Numbered from the stretch's first letter, positions 15,439 to 24,034 are shown. The stretch: 41,914 nt of DNA from JAGVGK01 sp038064935 (GCA_038064935.1 JBBTRZ010000001.1:1-41914), one strand, 5' to 3'. Made by a program: numbers and translations. Notes: generated from the letters alone by a model not told the origin.

Positions 15439-16236
15439 TTAAGTATGCCAAAGATAGAGGGGGATTGGGAAAAAATAGCTGTTTTTAAAAGTTTCGGCAA
15501 CCTGGAAATTAAAATCTCGATCAGCCCCACGGCCCATAAAGGATGGCCAAATGCGGTCGGCTAGTTTTCTGAACTTAATTTTATCGATAACTTCACGTTT
15601 GAAAAGGGGGCTATTACCAGCGCCGGGATAAGGGGTAAGTGAGCCGAAGAAAAACTTGTTGATAATAAGAAGACGTTTGTAGTGGAAGGGGATGAGCGAA
15701 TTGAACGAAGGGGAAACTTTTGCAACAAATCCTTTGGTTTTTTGCGAAAGTTTATAGATTTTGTCGGGGTCGCTAAAAGATTTGTTCATTTGCGGATTTC
15801 CCTTTGTGCCCAAAAGCTTTTCGGAAAAGCGTAGCCAATTTGTGGTGATGTGTGTTGCCTGATGCCTGCTTAGTAAATCATACTGGACTTCGATGCGGTT
15901 GAGAAGTGAGGCGTCGTCAGCGTCCTGAAAGGTCAGTAGCTCTCCCCTTGCCTGCTCAAAGCCAAAATTTCGCGCCGCATACCCAGCATTAATATTGCGT
16001 TTGAGGATAGGATCAAAGCGCTCGCTATCGTTTTCTGGTAAAGAATAATATTGAATACGCGTGTCCTGTTGGGCCATAGACTTAACAATCTTTCTCGTTT
16101 CGTCGGTGCTGTTATCGTCAATAACAAGGACTTCAATATTTTTGTGGGTTTGTTGAATAATTGAATCAACCGCTATCTGAATCGTATCTGCGTTGTTGTG
16201 TACCGGCATAATGACCGATATTAGAGGATTGTTCAT
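15439..16236 (-). CDS. Glycosyltransferase family 2
   Basis: A 265-aa GT-A enzyme. SVIMPVHNNADTIQIAVDS is the N-terminal strand and loop, VIDDNSTDET carries the first aspartates, and LTFQDADDAS is the metal-binding motif. FRKLADRIWPSFMGRGADRD contributes the likely catalytic-base region (GADRDF). At 265 aa it is compact but complete. Its start overlaps the stop of the upstream GT4 gene by 4 nt. Confidence 0.87.
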   Translation of the reverse strand: MNNPLISVIMPVHNNADTIQIAVDSIIQQTHKNIEVLVIDDNSTDETRKIVKSMAQQDTRIQYYSLPENDSERFDPILKRNINAGYAARNFGFEQARGELLTFQDADDASLLNRIEVQYDLLSRHQATHITTNWLRFSEKLLGTKGNPQMNKSFSDPDKIYKLSQKTKGFVAKVSPSFNSLIPFHYKRLLIINKFFFGSLTPYPGAGNSPLFKREVIDKIKFRKLADRIWPSFMGRGADRDFNFQVAETFKNSYFFPIPLYLWHT

Positions 16237-17405
16237 AAGCAGAGGATGTTGTCAATAAAATGTGCGTATGCCTCACTAAAAGTTTTTTGGGTATGATGAG
16301 TACGAGCATAGTTCCACACTTTATGCGCTTGTTTATAGAGTATGGTGGGGTTCATCGTGGCGATTTGTTTGGCAAAATCTCTGATTGATTCTACGGTGGG
16401 TGAATCACAGATAACCACTGGTGCATCTTCGGCGATCCCTGTTTCTTTGGTTATGAACGGGATGATACCAGCGTGCATCGCTTGCACCACAGCCCCGGAA
16501 GTGCCTTCCGAAGCCGAGGGGTAGATGAGCGCGGCACATTTACTCGTGATCTCAAGGAAGGAGGTGTCGCCCACAGTCATTATGCGATTTGTATTAATAC
16601 GCGGTCGAGGATAGCGATGAATATTGGTCAGAGTGAGTTCACGAGCGTATTCTTTCTCAAATTCTTTTTCGAACGCTGCTGGTCCAATAATATGAAGCTG
16701 AAGGTCTGGTAATTCAGCAAAGGTTTCAATCACGAGATCAAGGCCTTTTAGAATTGCCCCCCCACCACCAAACCAAAGAAAATGTTTCCTCGCCCGCGCG
16801 AAATCTTTGTCTTCAGGGAAGTCGAATTCTTGAGCCACTGATATAGGAATGGGGTAAATCTGTTTTTTAAATTGAGCGTAAGTTGCATGAATGGTTTTAT
16901 TTCCTAGTCCCCCGAGAAAGTCTGCGTATTTCGGATTGTTTGAGACAATTTCTGTCCGCCGCGACTTGAGGGAGATGTTCTTTCGACCCTTTAATTCATC
17001 AAGTCGCCGCGTTTCAGCGGCGTTCTGGAATTCGCTGTAAGCAGAAGTAATGTGCATAACCTTTTTGCAATCACGTGGTAGATATTTGGTTAGACGCTCA
17101 AGATTTTGCGCAATATCTACACACACCACATATTTTTTTTGAGGGATAAATTTGATATTATTAAAATTAATAATATTAACTGCGTATCCCCGGCGAGCAA
17201 ACAAGCGGGCAATCTCGGCGCACTCCCATTTATTAGTGTGCGGGTCACTAAAGCATTCTCTCGGTGTGCAGGTAAACGGCTCGGTCAGGTAGGAAAGAAG
17301 AATCTCACCTTTTTTCTTGCCGGTAGCTGGCAGGTGGATAACGCCAAAAAGCTTATTCGTGATTTTATTATAGTAGGCACTGGTAATTTTAGTTAGAAAG
17401 TTCAT
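16233..17405 (-). CDS. Glycosyltransferase, GT4/GT1-like
   Basis: A 390-aa GT-B protein. The donor domain opens with HFLWFGGGGAILKGLDLVIE, continues with LQLHIIGPA, and has YPSASEGTSGAVVQAMHAG. This is an EX7E motif in which the second glutamate is glutamine (EGTSGAVVQ). The N-terminal half has GEILLSYLTEPFTC and a WECAEIARLFARRGY helix. It lies 3 nt downstream of asnB and overlaps the next GT2 gene by 4 nt. Its function is transfer of an unidentified sugar. Confidence 0.8.
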   Translation of the reverse strand: MNFLTKITSAYYNKITNKLFGVIHLPATGKKKGEILLSYLTEPFTCTPRECFSDPHTNKWECAEIARLFARRGYAVNIINFNNIKFIPQKKYVVCVDIAQNLERLTKYLPRDCKKVMHITSAYSEFQNAAETRRLDELKGRKNISLKSRRTEIVSNNPKYADFLGGLGNKTIHATYAQFKKQIYPIPISVAQEFDFPEDKDFARARKHFLWFGGGGAILKGLDLVIETFAELPDLQLHIIGPAAFEKEFEKEYARELTLTNIHRYPRPRINTNRIMTVGDTSFLEITSKCAALIYPSASEGTSGAVVQAMHAGIIPFITKETGIAEDAPVVICDSPTVESIRDFAKQIATMNPTILYKQAHKVWNYARTHHTQKTFSEAYAHFIDNILCL

Positions 17406-17408
17406 TTT

Positions 17409-19178
17409 TTAGAGATAAACCCTGCTTAATTTTAACCACAATTCCAAGCATAAGATAATCCAGACTTTCAAGGCAAGTCGGTCATTATTTTTGTCGTAGA
17501 ATCTATTAACCAAGAAATCAATTGCCACCGGGTTAAAGAGGTTTTTTACCCGCGCTCCTTTTCCCAGGTTAGAAACAACATAATCGCGCATTTTGGGCTC
17601 TCGAAGCCACCTTCCGACTGGAGCGCCGAACCCCTGTTTGCGTCGATGAACAAAAGCTTTTGGCATAAATTCTGAAAGCAGGTCTTTCAAGATTATTTTA
17701 CTGCTATCCTTATCAGACTTAAATTTCGTCGGTAGATTAATAACAAATTCTACAAGTTCTGTATCAAGAAAGGGCGAACGGACTTCAAGTCCATGCATCA
17801 TGCTTATCCTGTCTACTTTGGATAAAAGTTGCCCAGGAAGATATGTGGTTAAATCAAATATTGTGATTTTTTGCATCGCGTTTTCATTATCTGCGTAGGC
17901 ACCCGGCGCGAATATGTCATTGTTGATATATTGGATTCCGCCCCAAAGTCTGATTCTTTCCCATGTAGTAAAGACGCGGGTTGAGCGAACGCGACCCTGA
18001 AAGTGATTAAGGAATAATTTTTCAAATGGGTGAGCACGGTATGAAAGATTGAGATGGCGAGTATGCCACCCATATCCCATAAATATTTCGTCCCCACCAT
18101 CACCCGATAAGGCGACTTTCACTTTGCTTGCCGCGAGCTCGGATATCAGGTGCTGAGGAAAATCGGACGAATCGGCGTGCGGTTCATCAAGGTAAGTAAT
18201 TACTTTCTCCAGTTCTTTTACCATGTTTCCGCTGGCCTCGACGGTATAATGTTCGCTTTTTATAAAATCGGCTGCTTCTTTGGCGTAGGGGAGTTCGTTT
18301 ACATAATCTCCATATCCAAGAGAGAAGGTTTTAAGCGGACGGTCTAAATATTTGCTTGCCAATATTGATACGATGGTGGAATCTACTCCGCCAGAGAGAA
18401 GTGCTCCGATCTCAACATCGGCCGCCAACATTCTTTTCTTCACCGCTTCATCTAAAAGCCGCCCGACCTCCTCCCTGGCTTCTTCATAATCTATCTTTAT
18501 CGGTCGATGGGGGAGATCCCAATATCTTTTGATGCTCAGATTTTGGTTTTTGTAAACGGCACTATGGGCGGGAGGTAATTGAGAGATGTTTTTGTACACA
18601 GATTTCCATGGGGATATATACATGAGCTGAAGGTAATTATCCAGCGCTTCTTCATCAAGCACACCAGTGATGCCTGCGCTTATAAGAGCTTTTATTTCAG
18701 AAGCAACGAACAAATTATTATTTTTATCAAAAGTATAATACAGCGGCTTTTTACCAAAGCGATCGCGCGCCATAAAGAGAGTTTGTTTTTTCTCGTCCCA
18801 TATCGCGAATGCGAACATACCATCTAGGTATTTTGGGCATTTTTCGCCGTATTCTTGGTAGGCCTTGAGAATAACCTCAGTGTCTGAGTTTGTTGTAAAT
18901 AAATAACCTTTTGCTCCCAGTTCCTTCTTCAGTTCGCGGTAATTATATATCTCACCATTGAAGGTAATCGCTATGTCATGTTTGTTGTCACGCATGGGTT
19001 GATGACTGCTCTTAAGGTCAATGATCGAGAGGCGTGTGTGACCGAGGAGGCATTCGGTAAATCGCATCTCTCCGCGATCGTCCGGCCCTCGCCTCGCAAG
19101 AGCGTGAAGACCTGCGTTCACCTTCTGTGTATTATGCTTTTCGATATTTTTTCCGGCGATGGCTAAAATTCCGCACAT
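17409..19178 (-). CDS. asnB: Asparagine synthase (glutamine-hydrolysing), AsnB type
   Basis: A 589-aa two-domain amidotransferase. C2 (MCGI) is the Ntn nucleophile, which fixes the start at 19178. R49 (HTRLSI), N74-G75-E76 (NGEIYN) and D99 bind glutamine. The synthetase domain has the PP-loop LSGGVDSTIVS (262-267) and GDGGDEIFMGY. Members make asparagine from aspartate, glutamine and ATP, but homologues in polysaccharide clusters can amidate uronic-acid carboxylates. Placement inside a glycan operon makes the second role possible. The start lies 12 nt after a strong hairpin (19191-19229), so a promoter of its own would have to overlap that hairpin or lie upstream. Confidence 0.88.
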   Translation of the reverse strand: MCGILAIAGKNIEKHNTQKVNAGLHALARRGPDDRGEMRFTECLLGHTRLSIIDLKSSHQPMRDNKHDIAITFNGEIYNYRELKKELGAKGYLFTTNSDTEVILKAYQEYGEKCPKYLDGMFAFAIWDEKKQTLFMARDRFGKKPLYYTFDKNNNLFVASEIKALISAGITGVLDEEALDNYLQLMYISPWKSVYKNISQLPPAHSAVYKNQNLSIKRYWDLPHRPIKIDYEEAREEVGRLLDEAVKKRMLAADVEIGALLSGGVDSTIVSILASKYLDRPLKTFSLGYGDYVNELPYAKEAADFIKSEHYTVEASGNMVKELEKVITYLDEPHADSSDFPQHLISELAASKVKVALSGDGGDEIFMGYGWHTRHLNLSYRAHPFEKLFLNHFQGRVRSTRVFTTWERIRLWGGIQYINNDIFAPGAYADNENAMQKITIFDLTTYLPGQLLSKVDRISMMHGLEVRSPFLDTELVEFVINLPTKFKSDKDSSKIILKDLLSEFMPKAFVHRRKQGFGAPVGRWLREPKMRDYVVSNLGKGARVKNLFNPVAIDFLVNRFYDKNNDRLALKVWIILCLELWLKLSRVYL

Positions 19179-19190
19179 GATAGTGAAAAG

Positions 19191-19229
19191 AAAACGTGAT
19201 AATCTCTCTCCTAGAGATTATCACGTTTT
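19191..19229 (-). terminator. Strong hairpin with T-tract between acyltransferase gene and asnB
   Basis: AAAACGTGATAATCTCT (19191-19207) pairs perfectly over 17 bp with 19213-19229 around a 5-nt loop. Read leftward it is followed by TTTTCTTTTC, and read rightward by a T-run, so it could terminate either way. It begins 8 nt after the acyltransferase stop and ends 12 nt before asnB. It may be a true terminator or an attenuator for the downstream sugar operon. Confidence 0.7.
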
Positions 19230-19237
19230 TAAAGTTT

Positions 19238-19792
19238 TTACTCGTATCCGAGCCTCCTTGCGTATTCGATCATCTTTTTTTTTGGCCGATATTTTCTTGG
19301 TTTAGCGGGAACACCGAAGTAAACAGTCCATGGTTCAGTGCTCTTTGCTACGAGGGAACAAGACCCAACAACAGAACCCTCCCCCAGAACGACGCCGGGC
19401 ATAATGACAACATTTGTCCCGACACTCGAAAATCTTTTTAGGGTAACGGGGGATAGTGTTACCTTGTCCTTGTATGGGTCGGGGATCGTCGGACCAACTA
19501 ACCCTTCTCCCATATGTTCGTCGCTACCACAAATGATTCTGCTACCCGCTGCAATCGTTGTAAAATGCTCCATGGTAAACTTTGTGTCTCGGCCGCCTAT
19601 TATTGTGACATATGGAGCAACGTGAGTATAATCACCAATATCGGCTGCGGTAGTTAGGTAGAACCCGGTGTCAATTGCTACGTGGTTGCCCATGATCACC
19701 AACTGTGGTCGTCGTATCTCCACACCAGCACTAATAAACACATCTTCCCCCGCCCTATAAAGCAATGATTTGTCGTATTGTTGTGAACCCAA
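19238..19792 (-). CDS. Left-handed beta-helix (hexapeptide) sugar acyltransferase
   Basis: A 184-aa trimeric-type acyltransferase. Imperfect hexapeptide repeats run from about residue 18 to 160 (GVEIRRPQLVIMGNHVAID, IGDYTHVAPYVTIIG, VIMPGVVLGEGSVVGSCSLV). The C-terminus is the usual YFGVPAKPRKYRPKK. Family members transfer acetyl or other acyl groups from acyl-CoA to sugar hydroxyl or amino groups. The start is TTG 19792, supported by a strong Shine-Dalgarno AAAGGAG (19801-19807) at 8 nt spacing. It could acylate the aminosugar expected from the cassette at 20885-23197, from which it is separated by a transposase gene. O-acetylation of the glycan is the alternative. Confidence 0.8.
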   Translation of the reverse strand: MGSQQYDKSLLYRAGEDVFISAGVEIRRPQLVIMGNHVAIDTGFYLTTAADIGDYTHVAPYVTIIGGRDTKFTMEHFTTIAAGSRIICGSDEHMGEGLVGPTIPDPYKDKVTLSPVTLKRFSSVGTNVVIMPGVVLGEGSVVGSCSLVAKSTEPWTVYFGVPAKPRKYRPKKKMIEYARRLGYE

Positions 19793-19886
19793 TATACACT
19801 CTCCTTTCGTTCATGTTTTTATTGTTCAAGGTTCAAGAATTAGACTACTACTTACTAATGGACAATGATACGCAACAATTTAACGG

Positions 19887-20832
19887 TGTCAAGCCCCCGC
19901 AATGGTTCAATAGCTTGGCATCACCCGAGAGGTTAAGATTCGAGCATTATGGCATACACCAAGAATCCCAATCTGCCCCGGGTGAGAGGGCAGGCTGTTG
20001 AGTTAATTCGACGGGGTAAGAGTACGAGAGAAGTTGGCCGCCACTTTGGTTTCAATCAATCAACCATTGTTCGGTGGATGAAGAAAGCCAGACAGACTTG
20101 GGGTTACGGGTTGATTCCCACTTTGTCCTCGCGACCTAAGAAGCATCCGCGATCTTTGTCTCGAGAGGTGGTGGAGGCAATCATTAAGGAACGGATCGGC
20201 CGTCGTCGTTGCGCGGAACATGTCCATCACGCACTGAAGAAACACGGAGTGATAGTGTCCTTGTCCTCAGTCAAACGCACTCTTGATCGCTGCGGGTTAA
20301 GAAAGAAACGCAGTCCTTGGAAACGGCCGCATGATTATACCGAGCGACCAGAACCGGCCTTTGTTGGAGCTCTAGTTGAGGTCGATACTATCTTGATCAT
20401 TGCTCCCGATGGTTCAAGAATTTATGTCTACACCTTGATTGATTTGTTCAGTCGCTGGGCTTACGCCGAGGTGGTGGAAAAGATTGGGGTCGTGGCCAGT
20501 GTTGAGTTCATTGGTCGTGCCAAACAAGTGGCGACTTTCAGCTTCGAGCCGATTCAGACCGATCACGGTAGTGAGTTCTCAATCTGGTTTACTCATGCCT
20601 TAACGGCAATGAAAATCAAACACCGACATTCTCGCGTAGGGCAGAAGGATGACCAAGCTCATATTGAAAGATTTAATCGGACAATCCAGGAGGAGTGTTT
20701 GGATCGGATTGTTCATAGTCTCGACTCATTCAAATTGGCGGTTCCTAAATTTCTGCACTGGTACAACACCGAGCGCACGCACATGGGAATTAATTATCAA
20801 ACTCCGCTCGAAGTGATGCAAAGGTCTTGAAT
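19887..20832 (+). mobile_element. Probable insertion sequence or remnant, ends not defined
   Basis: The transposase gene at 19949-20830 is the only firm part. A short inverted similarity is visible: TCAAGCCC at 19889-19896 and, inverted, TCAAGACC at 20823-20830. It is only 8 nt with a mismatch, the right copy overlaps the transposase stop codon, and no target-site duplication is evident. The element may be degraded at its right end. Confidence 0.25.
19949..20830 (+). CDS. DDE transposase with rve domain (IS481/IS3-like)
   Basis: A 293-aa single-frame transposase. A helix-turn-helix (AVELIRRGKSTREVGRHFGF, about 16-45) is followed by a linker with a second HTH-like region and then the integrase catalytic core. 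D146 (VEVDTIL), D205 (QTDHGSEF) and E240 (AHIERFNRTIQEE) form the DD(34)E triad, so the catalytic residues are intact. The layout resembles IS481-type elements, which use one ORF, rather than IS3 with its two frames. It splits the putative aminosugar cassette from the acyltransferase gene. GC content is higher than in the neighbouring glycan genes, consistent with separate entry. Confidence 0.87.
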   Translation: MAYTKNPNLPRVRGQAVELIRRGKSTREVGRHFGFNQSTIVRWMKKARQTWGYGLIPTLSSRPKKHPRSLSREVVEAIIKERIGRRRCAEHVHHALKKHGVIVSLSSVKRTLDRCGLRKKRSPWKRPHDYTERPEPAFVGALVEVDTILIIAPDGSRIYVYTLIDLFSRWAYAEVVEKIGVVASVEFIGRAKQVATFSFEPIQTDHGSEFSIWFTHALTAMKIKHRHSRVGQKDDQAHIERFNRTIQEECLDRIVHSLDSFKLAVPKFLHWYNTERTHMGINYQTPLEVMQRS

Positions 20833-20864
20833 TCTTTACGGTACTTCCCCTTTTTTAAAAAGAC

Positions 20865-20873
20865 TGCTAAACT
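20865..20873 (+). promoter_or_regulatory. Extended -10 before the aminosugar cassette
   Basis: TGC-TAAACT (hexamer 20868-20873) ends 11 nt before the ATG at 20885. The -35 is unclear. The surrounding A/T-rich tract is only about 50 nt long and sits between the transposase stop and the GMD start. Confidence 0.35.
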
Positions 20874-20884
20874 AAAAAAATAAA

Positions 20885-21856
20885 ATGAAAAAAGCCTTAA
20901 TTACCGGTATCACTGGCCAAGACGGCTCTTATTTGGCCGAACTCTTGCTCGCAAAAAACTATGAAGTACACGGTATAATGCGCCGCCTTTCCTCATTTGC
21001 TTCTGCAAGAATTGATCATCTCTACAACACGGGAAATTTTTATACGCACTATGCAGATCTCACCGACAGCCCATCTCTCTCGGCAATAATTTCCGATCTA
21101 AAGCCCGATGAGTTTTATAATCTCGGAGCAATGTCCCATGTAAAGGTATCATTCGAAGTTCCTCAATATACACTTGAGACGAACACCGTCGGTGTTTTAA
21201 ATGTACTCGAGGCCATACGAAAATTGTCACCCCGCACTAAATTTTATCAAGCATCCAGTTCTGAAATGTTTGGTGTTCCAGGAGTATCGGCTCCGTATAA
21301 TGAGAATACTCCCATGATGCCACAGAGTCCGTATGGTGTGGCGAAATTAGGTGCTTACCATCTTACTCGGCAGTATCATGATGGCTACGGTTTATTTGCT
21401 ACCACAGGAATACTGTTTAACCACGAGAGTCCAAGAAGGGGCGGCACTTTTGTTACGAAGAAAGTTACGAAGGGGGTGGCAAGAATTAAAAATGGGTTAC
21501 AAAAAGAACTTGTTTTAGGAAATCTTGACGCCAAGCGAGACTGGGGGTGGGCTCCTGAATTCGTGGAAGCTATATACCTCATAATGCAACAAAAAACTCC
21601 CGATGTGTTTGTTGTGGCCACTGGCGAAACCCACACAATTAGAGAGTTTGTGGAAGAAGCTTTTTCTTACATGGATCTAAATTGGCAGGATTATGTCAAA
21701 ATAGATAACAAATTTAGACGCCCCAATGAAGTGCCGTTGCTTTTAGGTGATTCGTCAAAAATAAAAAAGATTGTGGGCTGGGAAGCAAAAATGAAATTTA
21801 AAGACATTGTCCATACAATGATGGATTATGATCTAGAACACCTCCATGATAATTGA
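20885..21856 (+). CDS. gmd: GDP-mannose 4,6-dehydratase (second copy)
   Basis: A 323-aa extended short-chain dehydrogenase that converts GDP-mannose to GDP-4-keto-6-deoxymannose. TGITGQDG (7-14) binds NADP. SSSEMFG (about 124-130) supplies the Ser/Thr, and SPYGVAK supplies catalytic Y150 and K154. NHESPRRGGTFVTKKVT matches the GMD signature, with G where most members, including the one at 27961, have E. LDAKRDWGWAPEFVEAIYLIMQ is also GMD-specific. Together with the following cupin and aminotransferase it likely feeds an amino-6-deoxyhexose branch separate from fucose. Its 3' end overlaps the cupin gene by 11 nt. Confidence 0.88.
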   Translation: MKKALITGITGQDGSYLAELLLAKNYEVHGIMRRLSSFASARIDHLYNTGNFYTHYADLTDSPSLSAIISDLKPDEFYNLGAMSHVKVSFEVPQYTLETNTVGVLNVLEAIRKLSPRTKFYQASSSEMFGVPGVSAPYNENTPMMPQSPYGVAKLGAYHLTRQYHDGYGLFATTGILFNHESPRRGGTFVTKKVTKGVARIKNGLQKELVLGNLDAKRDWGWAPEFVEAIYLIMQQKTPDVFVVATGETHTIREFVEEAFSYMDLNWQDYVKIDNKFRRPNEVPLLLGDSSKIKKIVGWEAKMKFKDIVHTMMDYDLEHLHDN

Positions 21857-22241
21857 AATTAAACTAAAGGCCAAAGTAATAGGGCTTCACATAGACAATG
21901 CTGACATAGAGGATGGCACACATCCGGTCACTCCTTCAGACTGGCCGCTTCAACTTCTTATGATGAAGCGAAAAGAAGGTCATATTTTTGCCAAACATAC
22001 GCATAAAATTATGGATCGACAAATACCCATGTTGCAAGAAGCGATCGTGGTCAATAAAGGGAAACTTTTAATAACCGTGTGCGATAGGAATGGTATCGAT
22101 ATTGGCGGGTATGAAGTATCTGCAGGGCAGTGTTTGTTTTTGGTAGATGGGGGGTACAAGGTCGAGGTCATCGAGGACGCTGCTTTTTATGAATTCAAAA
22201 ATGGCCCTCATTCTAAAGTGAGCGACAAGGTGTTCTTGTGA
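21846..22241 (+). CDS. Small cupin-fold protein in sugar-nucleotide cassette
   Basis: A 131-aa protein predicted to form a single cupin barrel. HIFAKHTHKIMDRQIPMLQEAIVVNKGKLLI gives the HxH..E-like first motif. YEVSAGQCLFLVDGGYKVEVIEDAAFYEFKNGPH gives the second, ending in the FxxKxGP-type turn seen in WbuC-like cupins. It lacks the FHAHK motif of FdtA/QdtA ketoisomerases, so that role is not supported directly. Its position between GMD and the aminotransferase, overlapping both (11 nt and 4 nt), argues for a step in the same pathway, such as isomerisation, epimerisation or sensing. Function not established. Confidence 0.6.
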   Translation: MIIEIKLKAKVIGLHIDNADIEDGTHPVTPSDWPLQLLMMKRKEGHIFAKHTHKIMDRQIPMLQEAIVVNKGKLLITVCDRNGIDIGGYEVSAGQCLFLVDGGYKVEVIEDAAFYEFKNGPHSKVSDKVFL

Positions 22242-23197
22242 ACATTAAGATACCACAATACGACCTCGATGGTTTGGGCGGCGAGTTTCTCGTTACTCAA
22301 GGTTTAGAAAAGTCGATTGCGGAATTTTTTGGCATAAAGCATTGCGTGATAGTGAGCTCCGGTACTGTCGCACTTTTTTTAGCACTTCGCGCCACAGGGG
22401 CCAAGAAAGTCGCTATACCATCCTTGACCATGATAGCTACAGCTACTGCCGCAGAGCTTGCGGGCTGTGAAATCGTACTCACTTCAAATAATGAGATCCC
22501 AGAAGGTTCAGATACTTATGTCCACGTTTCATTGAATGGACGAGATTGCGGCATAGAGGATGTGATACACTCACACCCAACATTGAATATCATTGAGGAT
22601 GCCTGCCAGTCTTTTGGCTCAAAACATAATGCAAAATATCTAGGTACTTTTGGAAAAGTGGGATGTTTTTCGTTCTCGCCACACAAGATCATGTCGGCGG
22701 GAAATGGTGGATGTGTCGTTACTAATGATGACGATATCGCGAGAGAGGTAAAAAAGTTAAAGAATTTTGGTAGAGAATCTGGCGGAGCCGATCAACATGA
22801 GTCGATTGGGTACAACTTTAAATTTACTGATATTCAGGCAAATTTCATGCTCCCCCAGTTTGCCGATCTTCAGTCTCGTCTAGCAAAGAAGGTCCGTATT
22901 TATCAGAGATACTATGATGTACTACACGATATTATGCGCCCACACACTGGGGTCCCATGGTTTGTAGATGTGTATGTTGACGATAGAGATACATTGACGA
23001 GTTCACTGGCCGAAAAAGGTATTGGCACGAGAAAGATGTATCCGCTGATTTCAACACAAAAACCTTTTGATGGCGTTAAAACATACGGAGATTTTACAAC
23101 GGATGAATCCTACTCGAGGAGGGGACTCTGGCTACCGTCTTCGCTTGGTCTCACAGAGGGACAGATCGATTGTGTGATCAGAGCAATTCGATCTTAA
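22238..23197 (+). CDS. DegT/DnrJ/EryC1/StrS aminotransferase (perosamine-synthase-like)
   Basis: A 319-aa PLP-dependent sugar aminotransferase. The PLP lysine is K150 in SFSPHKIMSAGNGG, and D121 in IIEDACQSFGS contacts the pyridine nitrogen. VSSGTVALFLALRA binds the phosphate. Because K150 is present, the enzyme is an aminotransferase and not a ColD-type dehydratase, which has His there. With GMD directly upstream the expected product is GDP-perosamine or a 3-amino isomer. The GTG start at 22238 overlaps the previous stop (GTGA). It is shorter than most DegT proteins (360-400 aa). Confidence 0.83.
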   Translation: MNIKIPQYDLDGLGGEFLVTQGLEKSIAEFFGIKHCVIVSSGTVALFLALRATGAKKVAIPSLTMIATATAAELAGCEIVLTSNNEIPEGSDTYVHVSLNGRDCGIEDVIHSHPTLNIIEDACQSFGSKHNAKYLGTFGKVGCFSFSPHKIMSAGNGGCVVTNDDDIAREVKKLKNFGRESGGADQHESIGYNFKFTDIQANFMLPQFADLQSRLAKKVRIYQRYYDVLHDIMRPHTGVPWFVDVYVDDRDTLTSSLAEKGIGTRKMYPLISTQKPFDGVKTYGDFTTDESYSRRGLWLPSSLGLTEGQIDCVIRAIRS

Positions 23198-23218
23198 TCC
23201 TAGCCAAAAGGATAGTTG

Positions 23219-24034
23219 TTATCGCGTGGGCGTTTTCGGGAAACCAAAGAGATAACGATTGTTGGGGAATATCTCTATGGGCATATCTGCCCACTCCAGT
23301 GACGGATAGTTGGCGGCGAGATTTTTGAAGTATTTACTGTTGTCGATCCCCCCAAAGGAAGGTTGGTAGGCGATCAAAAAGTATTGAGGATTGATGGCGG
23401 ATAGGAACTTCATACGAAGAGCCAAACCAACTTCGCTCAATGACCATGTGGCAATAAGGAGTCCATCCTGTGTACCAACATTCTTGATGTCACTTACAAA
23501 GAAGATGTTTGAGATATCCACATTGTGGAGTTTGAGATAGAACTCTTGCAGGAGTAAAAATTCCGGCAGATCAAAGATTGTGTACTGGCCCTTGAAACCT
23601 TGCTCGTACACAACACGACACATAGCTCCAAATCCTCCACCAAACTCTATAATATTGTCCAGACATATCAGCTTGTCTTTGAATTGATCGAGATGGTACT
23701 TGAATGGTTCAAGATCACCATGACCCATGTTGTAACGGATGACATCCCAAGAAAGAAAAGCACGAGGATCTTCGATAAGTACCTTAGTGCGAAATTCGTT
23801 CTTTCGTGTTATCCATTTCATCTCCGCCCTCGGGATAGATGGGGTCGGTTGCACTACTGGCAACTCTTTAAGTTTTGTTCTGAACTCTTCAATGAGATCA
23901 AGCTCGCGTTTTGTTGGAGTGTCCAGATTTATTTCTGGTTCTTTTGATCTCGGGATGCCTTGAGTACTAAGACGTAACTTTCGAAATATAAAACGACGCA
24001 TTCTGCCGAGAATTTTTTCATATTGAATATTCAT
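23219..24034 (-). CDS. Putative sugar O-methyltransferase (class I SAM)
   Basis: A 271-aa protein with a Rossmann SAM-binding core. IIEFGGGFGAMCRVVYEQGF is motif I, YTIFDLPEFLLLQEFYL is the motif II region, and the later strand is DGLLIATWSLSEVG. The N-terminal 110 residues are helical and charged, as in the putative sugar O-methyltransferases found in glycan clusters. Start ATG 24034 overlaps the stop of the upstream fucosyltransferase (ATGA) and is preferred to ATG 24049. It is the last gene of the leftward operon and converges on the aminotransferase gene with a 21-nt gap. The target is probably a hydroxyl of the exported glycan. Confidence 0.75.
   Translation of the reverse strand: MNIQYEKILGRMRRFIFRKLRLSTQGIPRSKEPEINLDTPTKRELDLIEEFRTKLKELPVVQPTPSIPRAEMKWITRKNEFRTKVLIEDPRAFLSWDVIRYNMGHGDLEPFKYHLDQFKDKLICLDNIIEFGGGFGAMCRVVYEQGFKGQYTIFDLPEFLLLQEFYLKLHNVDISNIFFVSDIKNVGTQDGLLIATWSLSEVGLALRMKFLSAINPQYFLIAYQPSFGGIDNSKYFKNLAANYPSLEWADMPIEIFPNNRYLFGFPKTPTR

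Noticed and set aside
19765..20001. A 78-aa rightward reading frame before the transposase
   Set aside because: It spans the intergenic region and overlaps the transposase in another frame, with no family resemblance and no ribosome binding site.
19889..20830. Terminal inverted repeats of the insertion sequence
   Set aside because: Only an 8-nt imperfect match was found and one copy lies in the transposase stop codon. No flanking duplication, so the ends cannot be claimed.
22238..23197. DegT protein as a ColD-type GDP-4-keto-6-deoxymannose 3-dehydratase
   Set aside because: ColD has histidine at the PLP-lysine position; here K150 is present in SFSPHKIMSAG, so aminotransfer is expected.
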